Shown: positions 7,788 to 17,743 of the stretch, piece after piece | Position numbering within the stretch: the first letter of the stretch is position 1 | Layout of the letters: every line of letters starts with the position of its first letter | DNA from: Alkaliphilus sp. B6464 | Lineage (GTDB): Bacteria; Bacillota; Clostridia; Peptostreptococcales; Natronincolaceae | Reading direction: 5' to 3' | Assembly (NCBI RefSeq): GCF_018141165.1 | Contig: NZ_CP058557.1 | Span: forward strand, 868,001-932,000 | DNA: 64,000 nucleotides | Position numbers and translations under genes: made by a program | Notes under the pieces: model-generated | What the model was told of the DNA's origin: nothing | Database searches by the model: none | Seen by the model: only the letters and a program-made list of their open reading frames with translations

Positions 7788-8756
7788 CTATAATTTTTCT
7801 TTTTTAACTACATTTGCTTCTTTTATTGCTTCATCCATATGTTTTTCATAGTCTAATTCTTTAAGATAAGCTTTAATTTGATCTTTTGCTTCTTCAAATG
7901 TTGTACCTTCTTCTCTCTTATCTTCTACTATAATAATGTGGTATCCAAAGCTTGATTTAACTGGCTCGCTTATCTTTCCGACTTCTAATGAGAAAGCTGC
8001 TGCTTCAAATTCTGGTACCATTTCTCCCTTTTGGAAGTATCCTAATTCTCCACCATTTTCCTTTGCAGTAGGATCTGTAGAATGTTCTTTTGCAAGCTCT
8101 GCAAAGTCTTCTCCAGCCTCAAGCTTTTTAATAATATCTTTAGCTGTATTTTCATCATCTAATAAAATGTGCTTTGCTTTTACTTGCTCCGAATGGAAAA
8201 TATCACTATTTTCATCGTAGAATGCTTTTGCGGCTTCATCAGCAATTTCTGTTTTTTCTAAATAAAATTGCTTATACTTATAACCTAGTAGATCTTTTCT
8301 CATTTGATCTTTTATAAATGTCTCATCAAGATTGTTTTCCTCAATAAGCTTTTTATAATCCTCATCTTCTTCCATCATTTTTAAATGATTTTCTTCATAT
8401 AGTTCTTTAAGTTCTGCTTCATCTACTGTAACATTATTTTCTTCTGCCTTTGTAGCTATTACTTCTGTTAAAACAATGATATCTAACACATTAGCTTTTA
8501 ATGTATCTAATAGGGTCATACCTGTACCTTCATCTGTGTTTAACATGTCGTCTGTTAAATTATATTGTGCACGAGCTATTGATAAATAATAGTCTAATAA
8601 TCTATTATATTCTTCTTCAGAAACTCTTGTACTACCAACAATAGCCACTTCCCCATCACCTAGGGTTGGAGCTTTGGAACATCCAGTAACTACTATAGCC
8701 ATTATAAGCAGTGCGACGACCAATACTGTAAGCTTGTTCTTCATATTAAATGTCAA
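7788..8756 (-). CDS. PrsA/SurA-type peptidyl-prolyl isomerase lipoprotein
   Basis: About 320 residues. A lipoprotein signal (hydrophobic run then VVTGCSKAP) anchors it outside. The central SurA-N-like chaperone region (about 45-185) precedes a parvulin PPIase domain (about 190-285: VKAKHILLDDEN, AKEHSTDPTAKENGGELGYF, GKISEPVKSSFGYHIIIVED). It helps fold exported proteins. The start is uncertain: GGAGATGAT is best spaced for the TTG at 8756, an ATG at 8765 abuts that motif, and ATG 8744 gives the neat signal start MKNKLTVL. It lies 45 bases past mfd and is probably cotranscribed with it. Confidence 0.9.
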   Translation of the reverse strand: MTFNMKNKLTVLVVALLIMAIVVTGCSKAPTLGDGEVAIVGSTRVSEEEYNRLLDYYLSIARAQYNLTDDMLNTDEGTGMTLLDTLKANVLDIIVLTEVIATKAEENNVTVDEAELKELYEENHLKMMEEDEDYKKLIEENNLDETFIKDQMRKDLLGYKYKQFYLEKTEIADEAAKAFYDENSDIFHSEQVKAKHILLDDENTAKDIIKKLEAGEDFAELAKEHSTDPTAKENGGELGYFQKGEMVPEFEAAAFSLEVGKISEPVKSSFGYHIIIVEDKREEGTTFEEAKDQIKAYLKELDYEKHMDEAIKEANVVKKEKL

Positions 8757-8801
8757 CCTTATCATCTCCTATCATTTTCACTATACTAACTTATATTATA
8801 A

Positions 8802-11800
8802 CTAATTTGTACCAGCTTGAAAACCACTAATTTTTTCTATAATATCCCTTAGCTCTGTTAACATCTTGTATTGATCCATTGTAAGTACTTTATAAATAAA
8901 ATATGGCTGAGCTGTGGCATTAAAAGTTACTTTCCTATTATATTTGTGGAGTACATTTCCTATGCCCTCTGGTTTTAGCATACTACCGTCTTTAAATTGA
9001 ATACGAATATCCTTATCTTTCTGGGTAATAGCTAAAATTTTTAAGGATTTTGCCATACCTTTAATATATGAAATTAGGAGAAGATTCCGTATGCTTAAAG
9101 GTATATCTCCAAAGCGATCTTCAATTTCCTCTTCTATTTTATACATATCTTCTATATCTCGTATGGATGCAATTTTTTTGTATATTTCTATTTTGTGGCT
9201 TTGGTTATTTATATATTTTTCTGAAATATATGCGTTTACATTAAGCTCTATAGTAGTGTCTTCGAACTTTTCGGAATATTCTCCCCTTAGTTCTCCTACT
9301 GTTTCCTCTAGAAGCTTAACATACAAGTCATATCCTATTGCAGCCATATGCCCATGTTGTTCTCCACCAAGAAGATTACCTGCACCACGTATTTCAAGAT
9401 CTCGCATAGCTATTTTAAACCCTGATCCAAACTCAGTAAATTCTTTAATAGCTTTAAGTCGTTTTTCCGCTACTTCAGAAAGTACTTTGTCTTTTTCATA
9501 CATCAAATAAGCATACCCCTGTCTATAGGATCTACCTACCCTTCCCCGTAGCTGATATAACTGAGAAAGCCCTAACTTGTCTGCATCGTGAATTATTATT
9601 GTATTAACATTGGAAATATCGAGTCCCGTTTCTATAATGGTTGTACTTACCAATATGTCGTATTCTCCATTCATATAATCTAGCATTATTTTTTCTAATT
9701 CCCTCTCTGACATTTGCCCGTGGCCTACAGCAATTCTACTTTGAGGTACTAGCTGCGCCAGCCTATTGGCTACTTGATGGATGTTTTGTACTCTATTATA
9801 TACGTAATATACCTGGCCACCTCTAGATAGCTCTCTTGTAATTGCATCTATAACCATAGCCTCACTATATGAAAGTACATAAGTTTGGACAGGGAATCGC
9901 TCCTCTGGCGGCTCTTCAATAACACTCATATCTCGTATACCAATCATAGACATATGCAAGGTTCTAGGTATTGGTGTAGCAGTTAATGTTAACACGTCTA
10001 TAGATTTTTTTAACTGTTTTAAAGCTTCCTTATGCTTTACACCAAAACGCTGCTCTTCGTCTACTATAAGAAGTCCTAAATCCTTAAATTGCACATCCTT
10101 AGATAATAGTCTATGGGTTCCAATAAGAATATCTACGTTTCCAGTTCTCACATCCTCTAAAATTTGTTTTTGTGCTGAAGGAGCCTTAAATCGACTAAGC
10201 ATTTCCACATTTACAGGGAAGCCCGAAAACCTTTGTTTAAATGTATTATAATGCTGCTGTGCTAAAATAGTTGTAGGTACTAAAAATGCTATCTGCTTAC
10301 TATCTGCTACGGCTTTAAAAGCAGCACGAATAGCTACTTCCGTCTTACCGTAACCCACATCTCCACATAGTAGACGATCCATAGCTCTTTCTCGTTCCAT
10401 ATCTGATTTTACTTCCTCAATACATCTTAGCTGATCTGGAGTTTCTTCGTAGGGAAAGAGGTCTTCAAATTGTTTTTGCCATTCCGTATCCTTGCTAAAT
10501 GCATACCCCTTTGTCTTTTCTCTTTCTGCATAGAGCTTCAACAAATCTCCTGCCATATCTTCTATAGCCTTTTTAACTTTTGTCTTTGTTTTAGCCCATT
10601 CTGTACCACCTAACTTATTTAGCTTTGGTGGTGCGTCATCGCTTCCAATATATTTTTGAATAAGATCCATTTGATCTGTAGGTACATATAAAAATCCTTC
10701 ACCTGAATAACGAATTTTTAAATAGTCCTTTTTTACTCCCTCTACTTTAAGCTCTTCTATTCCAATATACTTTCCAATACCATGGCCTTCATGTACTACA
10801 TAGTCCCCTGCATTTAAGTCTATAAATGACTTAATTGGAGAAGCATCTTTTCTCTTGGTTGTTTTTCTCTGCTGTTTGTGGACTCCATAAATTTCATAGT
10901 CTGTTATAAGTACATACTTATTTTTTACATACTCGAAGCCTCTACGCAAATTACCCTGTAAAATGATCACCTGGCCTGTAACCAGATCTTCTCTAGGAGT
11001 TACAACAAACTCTGCATTTATTCCTCTATCTTTTAAAAGTTCTAGTAGTCTAAGTGCCCTCTCTTTTGTACCAGGGACTAATGCTATTTTATAGCCTTTA
11101 TACTGCAGTCGTTGTATCTCATTTACTAGGAAGTCAATTTTGCCATGGAAGGATTGCATAGGCCTTGTATCGAAATTAATAATTTCTTTAGGCGGAAAAT
11201 CCATAATGGCCTTAGGTAATAAACTTAATGCAACTAATTTATATTTCCGTAACTCACCTATTATCTCGTTGTAGGAAAGTAGAAGCTTACCTTGGCTTGG
11301 AAGCACTTCTCCTCTTTCCATAAGGACTTTAAAGCTTTCACGAAATTCTTCTATATGTCCCTCAGCCTTTTCCCGCAAACGACTTGGTTCATCTAGCAGA
11401 AAAACTGCATCCTCTGGAAAATAGTTTAAAAGAGAAGTTGATTTTTCATATATATATGGTAAAAACTTCTCTATACCTTTGAAACTACCTAGTTCTTTTA
11501 ATTTTTCTATTGTTTCGTCTATCTTTTCTTTTAGTACTTTCTTAGCTTCTTTATCTAGCTTTTTGTTAATTATTTTATAATCTTCATACAATTTAGCAAT
11601 TACTTCTTCCGAGTTGAAATCTTCTATAGTTGTTTCCTTTGCCGCATAGATTTTTACAGAATCTACCTTATCCATAGATCTTTGGGTATCTACTTGAAAT
11701 TTGCGAATAGAATCTATTTTGTCGCCAAATAATTCGATTCTTAAAGGTGCTTCTGCTGAACCTGGGAAAATATCTATAATATCTCCTCTAATACTAAACT

Positions 11801-12320
11801 GTCCTCTTTCTTCTACTATGTCCATTCTTTCATAACCTTGAATAATAAATGTTTCTATTACCTTTGCTAAGTCAACAGTTTCTCCTACATTAAAGATTAT
11901 TTGATTTTTAGTATAGGAGTTGGGAGGCGGTAGTCTTAAAAGAAATGCATCTATAGAGGTAACTACAATACAGTCTTCACCCTCTATAATCCTTTCTATT
12001 ACCCTCATTCTCTCTTCTTGTATTCCCTCGCTTGTAGCCTCCATATTATAGAACATTACATCTTTTGCAGGGAAAAATAAGGCCCTGTCCCCTACGTAAA
12101 ATTTTAAGTCTTCGTAGATTTGTCTAGCTTCTATTTCGTTATATGTTACTATACAAACTTGTCCCTTTAATTCATCAAGGATTCCATATGCAATGTGTGC
12201 TTTTTGTGTTTCATTAAGGCCATATAGTGCAATAGGCTTTTTTACATCTTTAATATTTTTTAAAAGCTGCATGTAATCCATGGAATTCTTCATTGGTGCA
12301 AGTAATAGTCCTTTATTCAT
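8802..12320 (-). CDS. mfd: Transcription-repair coupling factor Mfd
   Basis: About 1172 residues, normal for Mfd. In order: UvrB-like N-terminal domains (about 20-340), the RNA polymerase interaction domain (about 480-560, GDYVVHEGHGIGKYIGIEEL), RecG-like DEAD helicase motifs (CGDVGYGKTEVAIRAAF Walker A, DEEQRFGV box, TATPIPRTL) and the C-terminal TRCF domain. Mfd pushes stalled RNA polymerase off lesions and recruits UvrA. I choose the ATG at 12320, which has AGGTGG 8 bases upstream; two GTG and one ATG codons lie just before it. It is upstream of the PrsA-like gene in the conserved pth-mfd-spoVT block. Confidence 0.97.
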   Translation of the reverse strand: MNKGLLLAPMKNSMDYMQLLKNIKDVKKPIALYGLNETQKAHIAYGILDELKGQVCIVTYNEIEARQIYEDLKFYVGDRALFFPAKDVMFYNMEATSEGIQEERMRVIERIIEGEDCIVVTSIDAFLLRLPPPNSYTKNQIIFNVGETVDLAKVIETFIIQGYERMDIVEERGQFSIRGDIIDIFPGSAEAPLRIELFGDKIDSIRKFQVDTQRSMDKVDSVKIYAAKETTIEDFNSEEVIAKLYEDYKIINKKLDKEAKKVLKEKIDETIEKLKELGSFKGIEKFLPYIYEKSTSLLNYFPEDAVFLLDEPSRLREKAEGHIEEFRESFKVLMERGEVLPSQGKLLLSYNEIIGELRKYKLVALSLLPKAIMDFPPKEIINFDTRPMQSFHGKIDFLVNEIQRLQYKGYKIALVPGTKERALRLLELLKDRGINAEFVVTPREDLVTGQVIILQGNLRRGFEYVKNKYVLITDYEIYGVHKQQRKTTKRKDASPIKSFIDLNAGDYVVHEGHGIGKYIGIEELKVEGVKKDYLKIRYSGEGFLYVPTDQMDLIQKYIGSDDAPPKLNKLGGTEWAKTKTKVKKAIEDMAGDLLKLYAEREKTKGYAFSKDTEWQKQFEDLFPYEETPDQLRCIEEVKSDMERERAMDRLLCGDVGYGKTEVAIRAAFKAVADSKQIAFLVPTTILAQQHYNTFKQRFSGFPVNVEMLSRFKAPSAQKQILEDVRTGNVDILIGTHRLLSKDVQFKDLGLLIVDEEQRFGVKHKEALKQLKKSIDVLTLTATPIPRTLHMSMIGIRDMSVIEEPPEERFPVQTYVLSYSEAMVIDAITRELSRGGQVYYVYNRVQNIHQVANRLAQLVPQSRIAVGHGQMSERELEKIMLDYMNGEYDILVSTTIIETGLDISNVNTIIIHDADKLGLSQLYQLRGRVGRSYRQGYAYLMYEKDKVLSEVAEKRLKAIKEFTEFGSGFKIAMRDLEIRGAGNLLGGEQHGHMAAIGYDLYVKLLEETVGELRGEYSEKFEDTTIELNVNAYISEKYINNQSHKIEIYKKIASIRDIEDMYKIEEEIEDRFGDIPLSIRNLLLISYIKGMAKSLKILAITQKDKDIRIQFKDGSMLKPEGIGNVLHKYNRKVTFNATAQPYFIYKVLTMDQYKMLTELRDIIEKISGFQAGTN

Positions 12321-12360
12321 GCCCATCACCACCTGTATACTTCATGTTATAAAACACCTA

Positions 12361-12386
12361 TAGCCTAGGTCACTAACCCTAGGCTT
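12361..12386 (-). terminator. Possible terminator of the PrsW-like gene
   Basis: A 9-10-bp stem (TAGCCTAGG / CCTAGGCTA with one offset) and 7-base loop just past the stop at 12399. The following minus-strand sequence is only weakly T-rich. Confidence 0.5.
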
Positions 12387-12398
12387 AATACTTAATAT

Positions 12399-12779
12399 TT
12401 ATACATATTTTGTTATATACCAGTTCCAAGTACTATGGATTAGCCAAGAGAGAAATATTCCCCAGTAAATAGAGTAGCCTGCTTTTATGGTTAGGTAAGT
12501 AACCAATCCAAAGATGCTATGGCTTATTACGCTAGCTAATGCCGCCCACTTGCCTATACTCTTAGATGAATTCACTATGTCGTATATCCCTTCAATAAGT
12601 CCAAATATAAAATGTGTACCTATTATACTAGTACCTATAATAATAGAACTAGCTGTTTTTAAAGTTTCCTCTATAAACGGTACTGCCACTACAATAGCTA
12701 TGTCTCCTAACCCTTTTAATACCCATTTATTACATATATAAGAAAAAAGTGCTGCAATCATTCCTGCAAATATAACCAT
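12399..12779 (-). CDS. Small PrsW-type intramembrane protease-like protein
   Basis: 126 residues with about four membrane segments. The conserved polar positions of the PrsW/CPBP glutamic-type membrane protease fold are present: EETLK (E-E-x-x-K), HFIFGLIEGIYD, HSIFG and the final HSTWN. PrsW in B. subtilis cleaves anti-sigma factor RsiW. At 126 residues it is shorter than typical PrsW proteins (over 200) and lacks the N-terminal membrane segments. The ATG at 12779 has GGAG 7 bases upstream, better than the TTG at 12785. The substrate is unknown. It sits between pth and mfd. Confidence 0.72.
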   Translation of the reverse strand: MVIFAGMIAALFSYICNKWVLKGLGDIAIVVAVPFIEETLKTASSIIIGTSIIGTHFIFGLIEGIYDIVNSSKSIGKWAALASVISHSIFGLVTYLTIKAGYSIYWGIFLSWLIHSTWNWYITKYV

Positions 12780-12790
12780 GGACAAACTCC

Positions 12791-12820
12791 TTTTTAAATA
12801 TTTTTAAATATTTTTAAATA
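12791..12820. repeat. Three perfect tandem copies of a 10-base AT unit
   Basis: TTTTTAAATA is repeated three times exactly, directly upstream of the ribosome binding site of the PrsW-like gene. Such a repeat could vary in copy number and change the spacing of its promoter; that is inference. Confidence 0.95.
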
Positions 12821-12855
12821 TAGCTTTTGTCCTTTAGTCTTTGCTTATACCTACT

Positions 12856-13413
12856 CTATCCATTGTATCTGTTCATTGCTAGTGAAACTCCATCTGTAAC
12901 TATCATTTCAGATGCTAGTGCGGCTCTTTCTATGGTTTCAATCATTGTTGGGATTTCTTCCTTTGGAAATCTACCTAAAACATAATCTGCTAAATCTCCA
13001 AATTGTGGTTTTCCAACACCTATTCTCACCCTAGGAAACTGGTCTGTCTGCAATTGATAAATAATAGATTTCATTCCATTATGACTTCCTGAGCTTCCTT
13101 TTTCTCGAATTCTAAGTGAGCCTACTGCCACATCTATATCATCGTAAATTACTATAAGGTTTTTTGGATCGATTTTATAAAACTGTACTATATCTAAAAG
13201 GCTTTGTCCACTTAAATTCATAAATGTTTGTGGCTTTACTAGCATTACTTTTTTGCCACCGATATTTCCTTCCCCACATAGGGCTTTATGTTTTAATCTT
13301 TTTACTTCTATATTATTTCTTTTTGCCAACAAATCTATAGCTTCGAAGCCTACATTATGTCTTGTGGCATCATATTTTTTGCCTGGGTTTCCTAGTCCAA
13401 CTATTATATGCAT
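12856..13413 (-). CDS. pth: Peptidyl-tRNA hydrolase
   Basis: 185 residues, full length. Signature elements: MHIIVGLGNPGKKYDATRHN with the conserved Asn10 and catalytic His20, VMLVKPQTFMNLSG, IVIYDDIDVAVGSLRIR and GSSGSHNGMKSI. The enzyme releases tRNA from peptidyl-tRNA dropped by ribosomes. It is between prs and mfd, the conserved order (spoVC in B. subtilis). Confidence 0.97.
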   Translation of the reverse strand: MHIIVGLGNPGKKYDATRHNVGFEAIDLLAKRNNIEVKRLKHKALCGEGNIGGKKVMLVKPQTFMNLSGQSLLDIVQFYKIDPKNLIVIYDDIDVAVGSLRIREKGSSGSHNGMKSIIYQLQTDQFPRVRIGVGKPQFGDLADYVLGRFPKEEIPTMIETIERAALASEMIVTDGVSLAMNRYNG

Positions 13414-13475
13414 TTTTTCACCTCTTACATTGTAAAATACATGTTCATATATTTTGAATATTAATATTAAAATTA

Positions 13476-13496
13476 TAGACAGCCTAGGGCTGTCTA
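13476..13496 (-). terminator. Terminator after prs
   Basis: Stem TAGACAGCC / GGCTGTCTA with a 3-base loop, followed on the minus strand by an AATTTTAA stretch, 10 bases past the prs stop. Confidence 0.65.
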
Positions 13497-13505
13497 TAAC
13501 TAAAA

Positions 13506-14453
13506 TTAATCAAATAATTTGCTTACAGAAATGTTTTTGTAAATTCTTTGAATTGCTTCTCCAAATACTGGTGCAACAGATTTAATTTTAATTTTGTCGA
13601 TTTTCTTTTCATCTGGTAGAGGAATAGTATCTGTAATAATAAGCTCTTTAATTACAGAGTTTTGAATTCTTTCTATGGCTGGTCCTGATAATACAGGATG
13701 AGTACAGCAAGCGTATACTTCCTTAGCTCCAAACTCTTTTAGAGCATTTGCTCCCTGTGTGATTGTACCAGCAGTATCAATCATATCATCAATTAAAATT
13801 ACATTTTTACCTTCTATATCTCCAATAATGTTCATTACTTCTGCTACGTTTGCCTGTGGTCTTCTTTTATCGATAATAGCAATTGGTGCATCTAAGAGGT
13901 TTGCAAAGTTTCTAGCTCTTGTTACACTACCTAAATCTGGTGAAACAACAACAAGATCTTTAATTTCTTTTTCTTGGAAGTACTTCGCTAATATTGGCAC
14001 ACCTAAAAGATGGTCTACAGGAATGTCAAAGTATCCTTGGATTTGAGCAGCATGTAAATCCATAGTTAAAATCCTATCTGCTCCTGCTGATGTTAGTATA
14101 TCCGCTACTAGCTTTGCAGTAATTGGATCTCTAGCCTTCGCCTTACGGTCTTGTCTTGCATAACCATAATAAGGAAGCACAGCCGTTACTCTTCCTGCAG
14201 ATGCTCTTTTAAATGCATCTATTAAAATTAATAACTCCATTAAGTTATCATTTACTGGTGGATTTGTTGGTTGAACTACAAAAACATCTGTACCTCTTAC
14301 TGTCTCCTCTATGTTTACAGAAATTTCTCCGTCACTAAAGGTTGATACTGTTGCCTTTCCTAGAGGTAAACCTATTGAATCTGCAATTTTCTGTGCTAAT
14401 TCTGGATTAGCATTACCAGTAAAGATTTTAACTTCACTTCCACTCATATTCAT
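13506..14453 (-). CDS. prs: Ribose-phosphate pyrophosphokinase
   Basis: 315 residues. It makes PRPP from ribose 5-phosphate and ATP for nucleotide, histidine and NAD synthesis. Visible motifs: [20 protein letters not shown] (N-terminal catalytic loop), [20 protein letters not shown] (flexible ATP loop and PRPP synthase signature) and the PRPP-binding loop [24 protein letters not shown] precedes the ATG at 14453. It lies 36 bases downstream of glmU and is likely cotranscribed. Confidence 0.98.
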   Translation of the reverse strand: MNMSGSEVKIFTGNANPELAQKIADSIGLPLGKATVSTFSDGEISVNIEETVRGTDVFVVQPTNPPVNDNLMELLILIDAFKRASAGRVTAVLPYYGYARQDRKAKARDPITAKLVADILTSAGADRILTMDLHAAQIQGYFDIPVDHLLGVPILAKYFQEKEIKDLVVVSPDLGSVTRARNFANLLDAPIAIIDKRRPQANVAEVMNIIGDIEGKNVILIDDMIDTAGTITQGANALKEFGAKEVYACCTHPVLSGPAIERIQNSVIKELIITDTIPLPDEKKIDKIKIKSVAPVFGEAIQRIYKNISVSKLFD

Positions 14454-14489
14454 CTCAAACTTTCCTCCTTAGTTATATACAGGCTTAGC

Positions 14490-15857
14490 TTATTTTTTAA
14501 GTAATCCTTTTCTCTCAACCCAGCCTTCTTTGTTTTCTTGACGTCCTCTTGCTACTGCTAAGGATCCTTTTGGCACTTCTTTAGTAATAGTAGAGCCACA
14601 TGCCACATAGCCATTTTCCCTCACAATTACTGGCGCAACTAGATTTGCATTGCTACCTACAAATGCATTGTCCTCTACTATGGATCTATGCTTATTTTTG
14701 CCATCATAATTAACAAAAACAACACCACATCCAATATTAACATTTTTACCTACATCTGCATCTCCAATATACGCTAAATGAGATGCCTTAGAACCATCCC
14801 CAATAGTTGAATTTTTAACTTCTACAAAGTCTCCAATTTTTACATGTTTGCCTATATTACTGTTTGGTCTTAAATAGGCATAGGGACCTATAGTTGTATA
14901 ATCATCTATCTTGCTCTCGATAATTGTGGAACTTTGTACTTCTACCCCACTACCAATAGTTGTATTTTCTATACGACTATTTTGTCCAATAATACAATCT
15001 TCTCCTATTACAGTATTCCCTGTTAATGCTGCCCCAGGATATATAATGGTATCCGCTCCTATAATAACTGTTTTTTCTATATAGGTGTTCTCTGGGTTAA
15101 TGATAGTTACACCATTAATCATATGCTTTTTAGCTATTCTCTTTCTCATTATAGCTTCTACTTCTGCCAATTGCTCTCGAGAGTTAATTGCCATAATGTC
15201 CTCGTATTTATCAGTTTTATAGACTCCTACCTTAAAGCCCATATCACGGATAATTGATAATACATCTGTTAAATAGTACTCTTTCTGAGCATTATCATTT
15301 TTAAGCTGTGGCAGAGCTTCTTTTAATAGCTTCCCATCGAAGCAATAAATACCTGAGTTAATCTCCATTATGGACTTTTCTTCTTCTGTAGTATCTTTTT
15401 CCTCTACTATCTTCTCTAATTGCCCCTCTACATCCCGAATGATTCTTCCATAGCCCTTAGGGTCTGGTAAATCTGTTGTAAGTACTGTAGCTTTGTAGTC
15501 ACCATCTCTATGGTAGTCCATAAGAGAATTTAGAGTATCCTCTGTAATTAAAGGTCCATCTCCGTACAGCACTAAAATGGTTCCTTCTTCGATATGATTG
15601 TATGCCATCATAACAGCATGACCCGTTCCTAGTTGTTCTTCTTGAAGAACAGTTTTTACTTCTGGTGAAAGACTTTCTTTTACTTTATCCGCTCCATGAC
15701 CTATAACGGCGATACATTCTTTTGCATTAGAGTTGCCTGCCACATCTATTACATGTCCAAGCATAGTCTGTCCGCAAACTTTGTGAAGTACCTTTGGTAA
15801 TTTGGACTTCATCCTTGTACCTGCTCCTGCTGCTAAAATAATCGCTTTTAGCTTCAT
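14490..15857 (-). CDS. glmU: Bifunctional UDP-N-acetylglucosamine pyrophosphorylase / glucosamine-1-phosphate acetyltransferase
   Basis: 455 residues. The N-terminal uridylyltransferase domain (about 1-228) has the LAAGAGTRMKSKLPK nucleotide loop and VLYGDGPLI; the C-terminal left-handed beta-helix carries many hexapeptide repeats (about 250-440) with the conserved EVKNSTIGDGSKASHLAYIGDA region. It makes UDP-GlcNAc for peptidoglycan. I use the ATG at 15857 because GAGGTG lies 9 bases upstream; the GTG at 15869 overlaps that motif. Confidence 0.98.
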   Translation of the reverse strand: MKLKAIILAAGAGTRMKSKLPKVLHKVCGQTMLGHVIDVAGNSNAKECIAVIGHGADKVKESLSPEVKTVLQEEQLGTGHAVMMAYNHIEEGTILVLYGDGPLITEDTLNSLMDYHRDGDYKATVLTTDLPDPKGYGRIIRDVEGQLEKIVEEKDTTEEEKSIMEINSGIYCFDGKLLKEALPQLKNDNAQKEYYLTDVLSIIRDMGFKVGVYKTDKYEDIMAINSREQLAEVEAIMRKRIAKKHMINGVTIINPENTYIEKTVIIGADTIIYPGAALTGNTVIGEDCIIGQNSRIENTTIGSGVEVQSSTIIESKIDDYTTIGPYAYLRPNSNIGKHVKIGDFVEVKNSTIGDGSKASHLAYIGDADVGKNVNIGCGVVFVNYDGKNKHRSIVEDNAFVGSNANLVAPVIVRENGYVACGSTITKEVPKGSLAVARGRQENKEGWVERKGLLKK

Positions 15858-16014
15858 ATTTATTTTCACCTCGATATCTATTGAATAAAAACAATTTATA
15901 TATATTATATCCTTCTATACCCTTTAATAGTTTATTACATTTTCAATAAATAATGAACCCCTTTTTTGTCTTTTCCTGTTTTTTGTTGTATATAGGATTT
16001 TTATATAACAAAAA

Positions 16015-16032
16015 GGAGGCTTATTTGCCTCC
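16015..16032 (-). terminator. Terminator after spoVG
   Basis: Stem GGAGGC / GCCTCC with a 6-base loop, followed by TTTTTG on the minus strand, 15 bases past the spoVG stop. Confidence 0.8.
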
Positions 16033-16046
16033 CTGCACTTATAGTA

Positions 16047-16325
16047 TTATTGGTTGTCTGTTTCTTCTGAATCACTCATTTTTTCATATTCGGAAAAAAT
16101 AGCGTCTTGAATTCTATTTCTAGTGATTGAATTTATTGGGTGGGCTATATCTCTAAAATCTCCCTCTCCCATTTTTCGACTAGGCATTGCAATAAATAAT
16201 CCATTTTGCCCTTCAATGATTTTAATATCATGAACAACAAATTCATCATCAAAGGTTACTGATACTATAGCCTTCATTTTCCCTTCTGCTGTTACTTTAC
16301 GTATTCTCACATCTGTAACTTGCAT
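16047..16325 (-). CDS. spoVG: Septation/sporulation regulator SpoVG
   Basis: 92 residues beginning [20 protein letters not shown], with the highly conserved [11 protein letters not shown] and [10 protein letters not shown] segments. SpoVG is a nucleic-acid-binding regulator affecting septation and cortex formation. It is preceded by a GGGGTGAAGG ribosome binding site and a sigma-H-type promoter, and ends in its own terminator. Confidence 0.98.
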   Translation of the reverse strand: MQVTDVRIRKVTAEGKMKAIVSVTFDDEFVVHDIKIIEGQNGLFIAMPSRKMGEGDFRDIAHPINSITRNRIQDAIFSEYEKMSDSEETDNQ

Positions 16326-16425
16326 ATATCCTTCACCCCTTTATGTTTTTGTCAACTTCAACAATCGTACATTTTCCCACTTTTAATATACGGGTTAGAA
16401 ACTTGACTTATCTAACTTTCTAAAT

Positions 16426-16454
16426 CTATTCTCCATATTTTTTCATTTTCCTTC
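16426..16454 (-). promoter_or_regulatory. Sigma-H-type promoter of spoVG
   Basis: On the minus strand GAAGGAAAA (16446-16454) and GGAGAATAG (16426-16434) are separated by 11 bases. They fit the sigma-H consensus RnAGGAwWW - N11-12 - RnnGAAT, and spoVG is a classic sigma-H gene in B. subtilis. The start site would be about 90 bases before the ATG. Confidence 0.72.
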
Positions 16455-16509
16455 TTTATATCGGAAATTTTCAGAATTTTTTTTGACTTAATCTATTTTT
16501 CTAGAATTA

Positions 16510-17337
16510 TTATATTAAATTAAGAAGACTTTCATTTGGATAAATATTTATTTGTCCATCCTCTTCCTTTACTTCTTCTAAAATAAGCAAAGGTATGTAA
16601 TCGTTAACAATCTTTTTTTCTGGTTCTTTAGTTGCTATTAGTACTCCAGTACCTACAACCTCAGCATCAAATTCCTTCATCATATCAATCATTCCTTTTG
16701 CTGTTCCACCTGCTTTCATAAAATCATCAATAATAATAACCTTAGAACCCGGTTTAATAGCTCGTCTTGAAAGAGACATCCTCTGAATTTTTCCAGAGGA
16801 ACCAGAAACATAGTTTATACTAACAGTAGATCCTTCTGTTACTTTATTTTCACGTCGCAAAATAATAAGTGGCAAGTTCATTGCTTTAGCTACCATAAGG
16901 GCTATAGGTATTCCCTTTGTTTCTACAGTAACTATATAGTCTACGTCCTTATAATCAAATTGACTAGCAAAAACCTCTCCTACACTATGGATTATATGTG
17001 GAGAATAAAGTACATCTATCATATATAAAAATCCCCCAGGTAAAATTCTATCCTTATCTTTTAACCTACTGCATATCTCTCCTAAAATCTCTTTATTTTG
17101 ATGAGCCGTAGTTATAGGAATAAGTTTAACTCCACCAGCAGCACCTGTCATAGTTTCGATCTTTGCCAAATTTGCTTTTTCCATTGCCTGTTTTGTTACT
17201 ACTATATCTTCACTAATAGTTGACTTTGCTGATTGAAAAAGGTCACTAAAATAACTTAATGTAAATGTTCTATTGGGATTATCACTTAAAATTTTTACTA
17301 TAGCTGCAATTCGTTCGTTTCTTTTCAATTTTCCCAT
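16510..17337 (-). CDS. purR: Purine operon repressor PurR
   Basis: 275 residues. A winged-helix N-terminal domain (about 1-75, with NRTFTLSYFSDLF) precedes a phosphoribosyltransferase-like effector domain containing the PRPP loop VIIIDDFMKAGGTAKG. In Gram-positive bacteria PurR represses pur genes at PurBox sites and is released by PRPP. It lies upstream of spoVG as in B. subtilis, but a long AT-rich gap and the sigma-H promoter suggest separate transcription. Confidence 0.96.
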   Translation of the reverse strand: MGKLKRNERIAAIVKILSDNPNRTFTLSYFSDLFQSAKSTISEDIVVTKQAMEKANLAKIETMTGAAGGVKLIPITTAHQNKEILGEICSRLKDKDRILPGGFLYMIDVLYSPHIIHSVGEVFASQFDYKDVDYIVTVETKGIPIALMVAKAMNLPLIILRRENKVTEGSTVSINYVSGSSGKIQRMSLSRRAIKPGSKVIIIDDFMKAGGTAKGMIDMMKEFDAEVVGTGVLIATKEPEKKIVNDYIPLLILEEVKEEDGQINIYPNESLLNLI

Positions 17338-17376
17338 TATATTTCCTCCTAGTCCGAATGTTATATACTATTATTC

Positions 17377-17405
17377 ATTTTATTATTTTCATATGGTAAA
17401 TTCAA
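17377..17405 (-). promoter_or_regulatory. Possible vegetative promoter of purR
   Basis: Minus-strand TTGAAT (17400-17405) and TAAAAT (17377-17382) are exactly 17 bases apart, a reasonable sigma-A match about 45 bases before the purR ATG. Confidence 0.45.
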
Positions 17406-17743
17406 GAAAAAAATCCCTTCAATAATTACAGAATTTATATTTTCTTATTTAAGTTAAAAAATAGTATATAGTATATTGCTAAATTTAGTACATTCATCCT
17501 ATTTTTTATGTTATTATACTTAATAGAGTTTTATATTTATTATAACAAAGTCTTTAATAAAAATTCTAAATGCCGACTTTGGTCCATAGCTAACAAATAT
17601 ATATTGATGAGTTTTTTTTACTTTCCTACTGCATTATAGGAAAAAATACATATCTACATACATATACTTACTAATATGAACTAATAGAAAACCACTTATT
17701 TGGAAAGAATAACAAATAACCTCATATAAAGGGAGTGACAATT
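17406..17743. other. AT-rich divergent intergenic region between purR and murC
   Basis: With the purR promoter this makes a gap of about 400 bases. I see no open reading frame with a ribosome binding site and no strong stem-loop. It presumably holds the murC promoter and leader; the murC ribosome binding site AAGGGAG is at 17729-17735. Confidence 0.6.
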
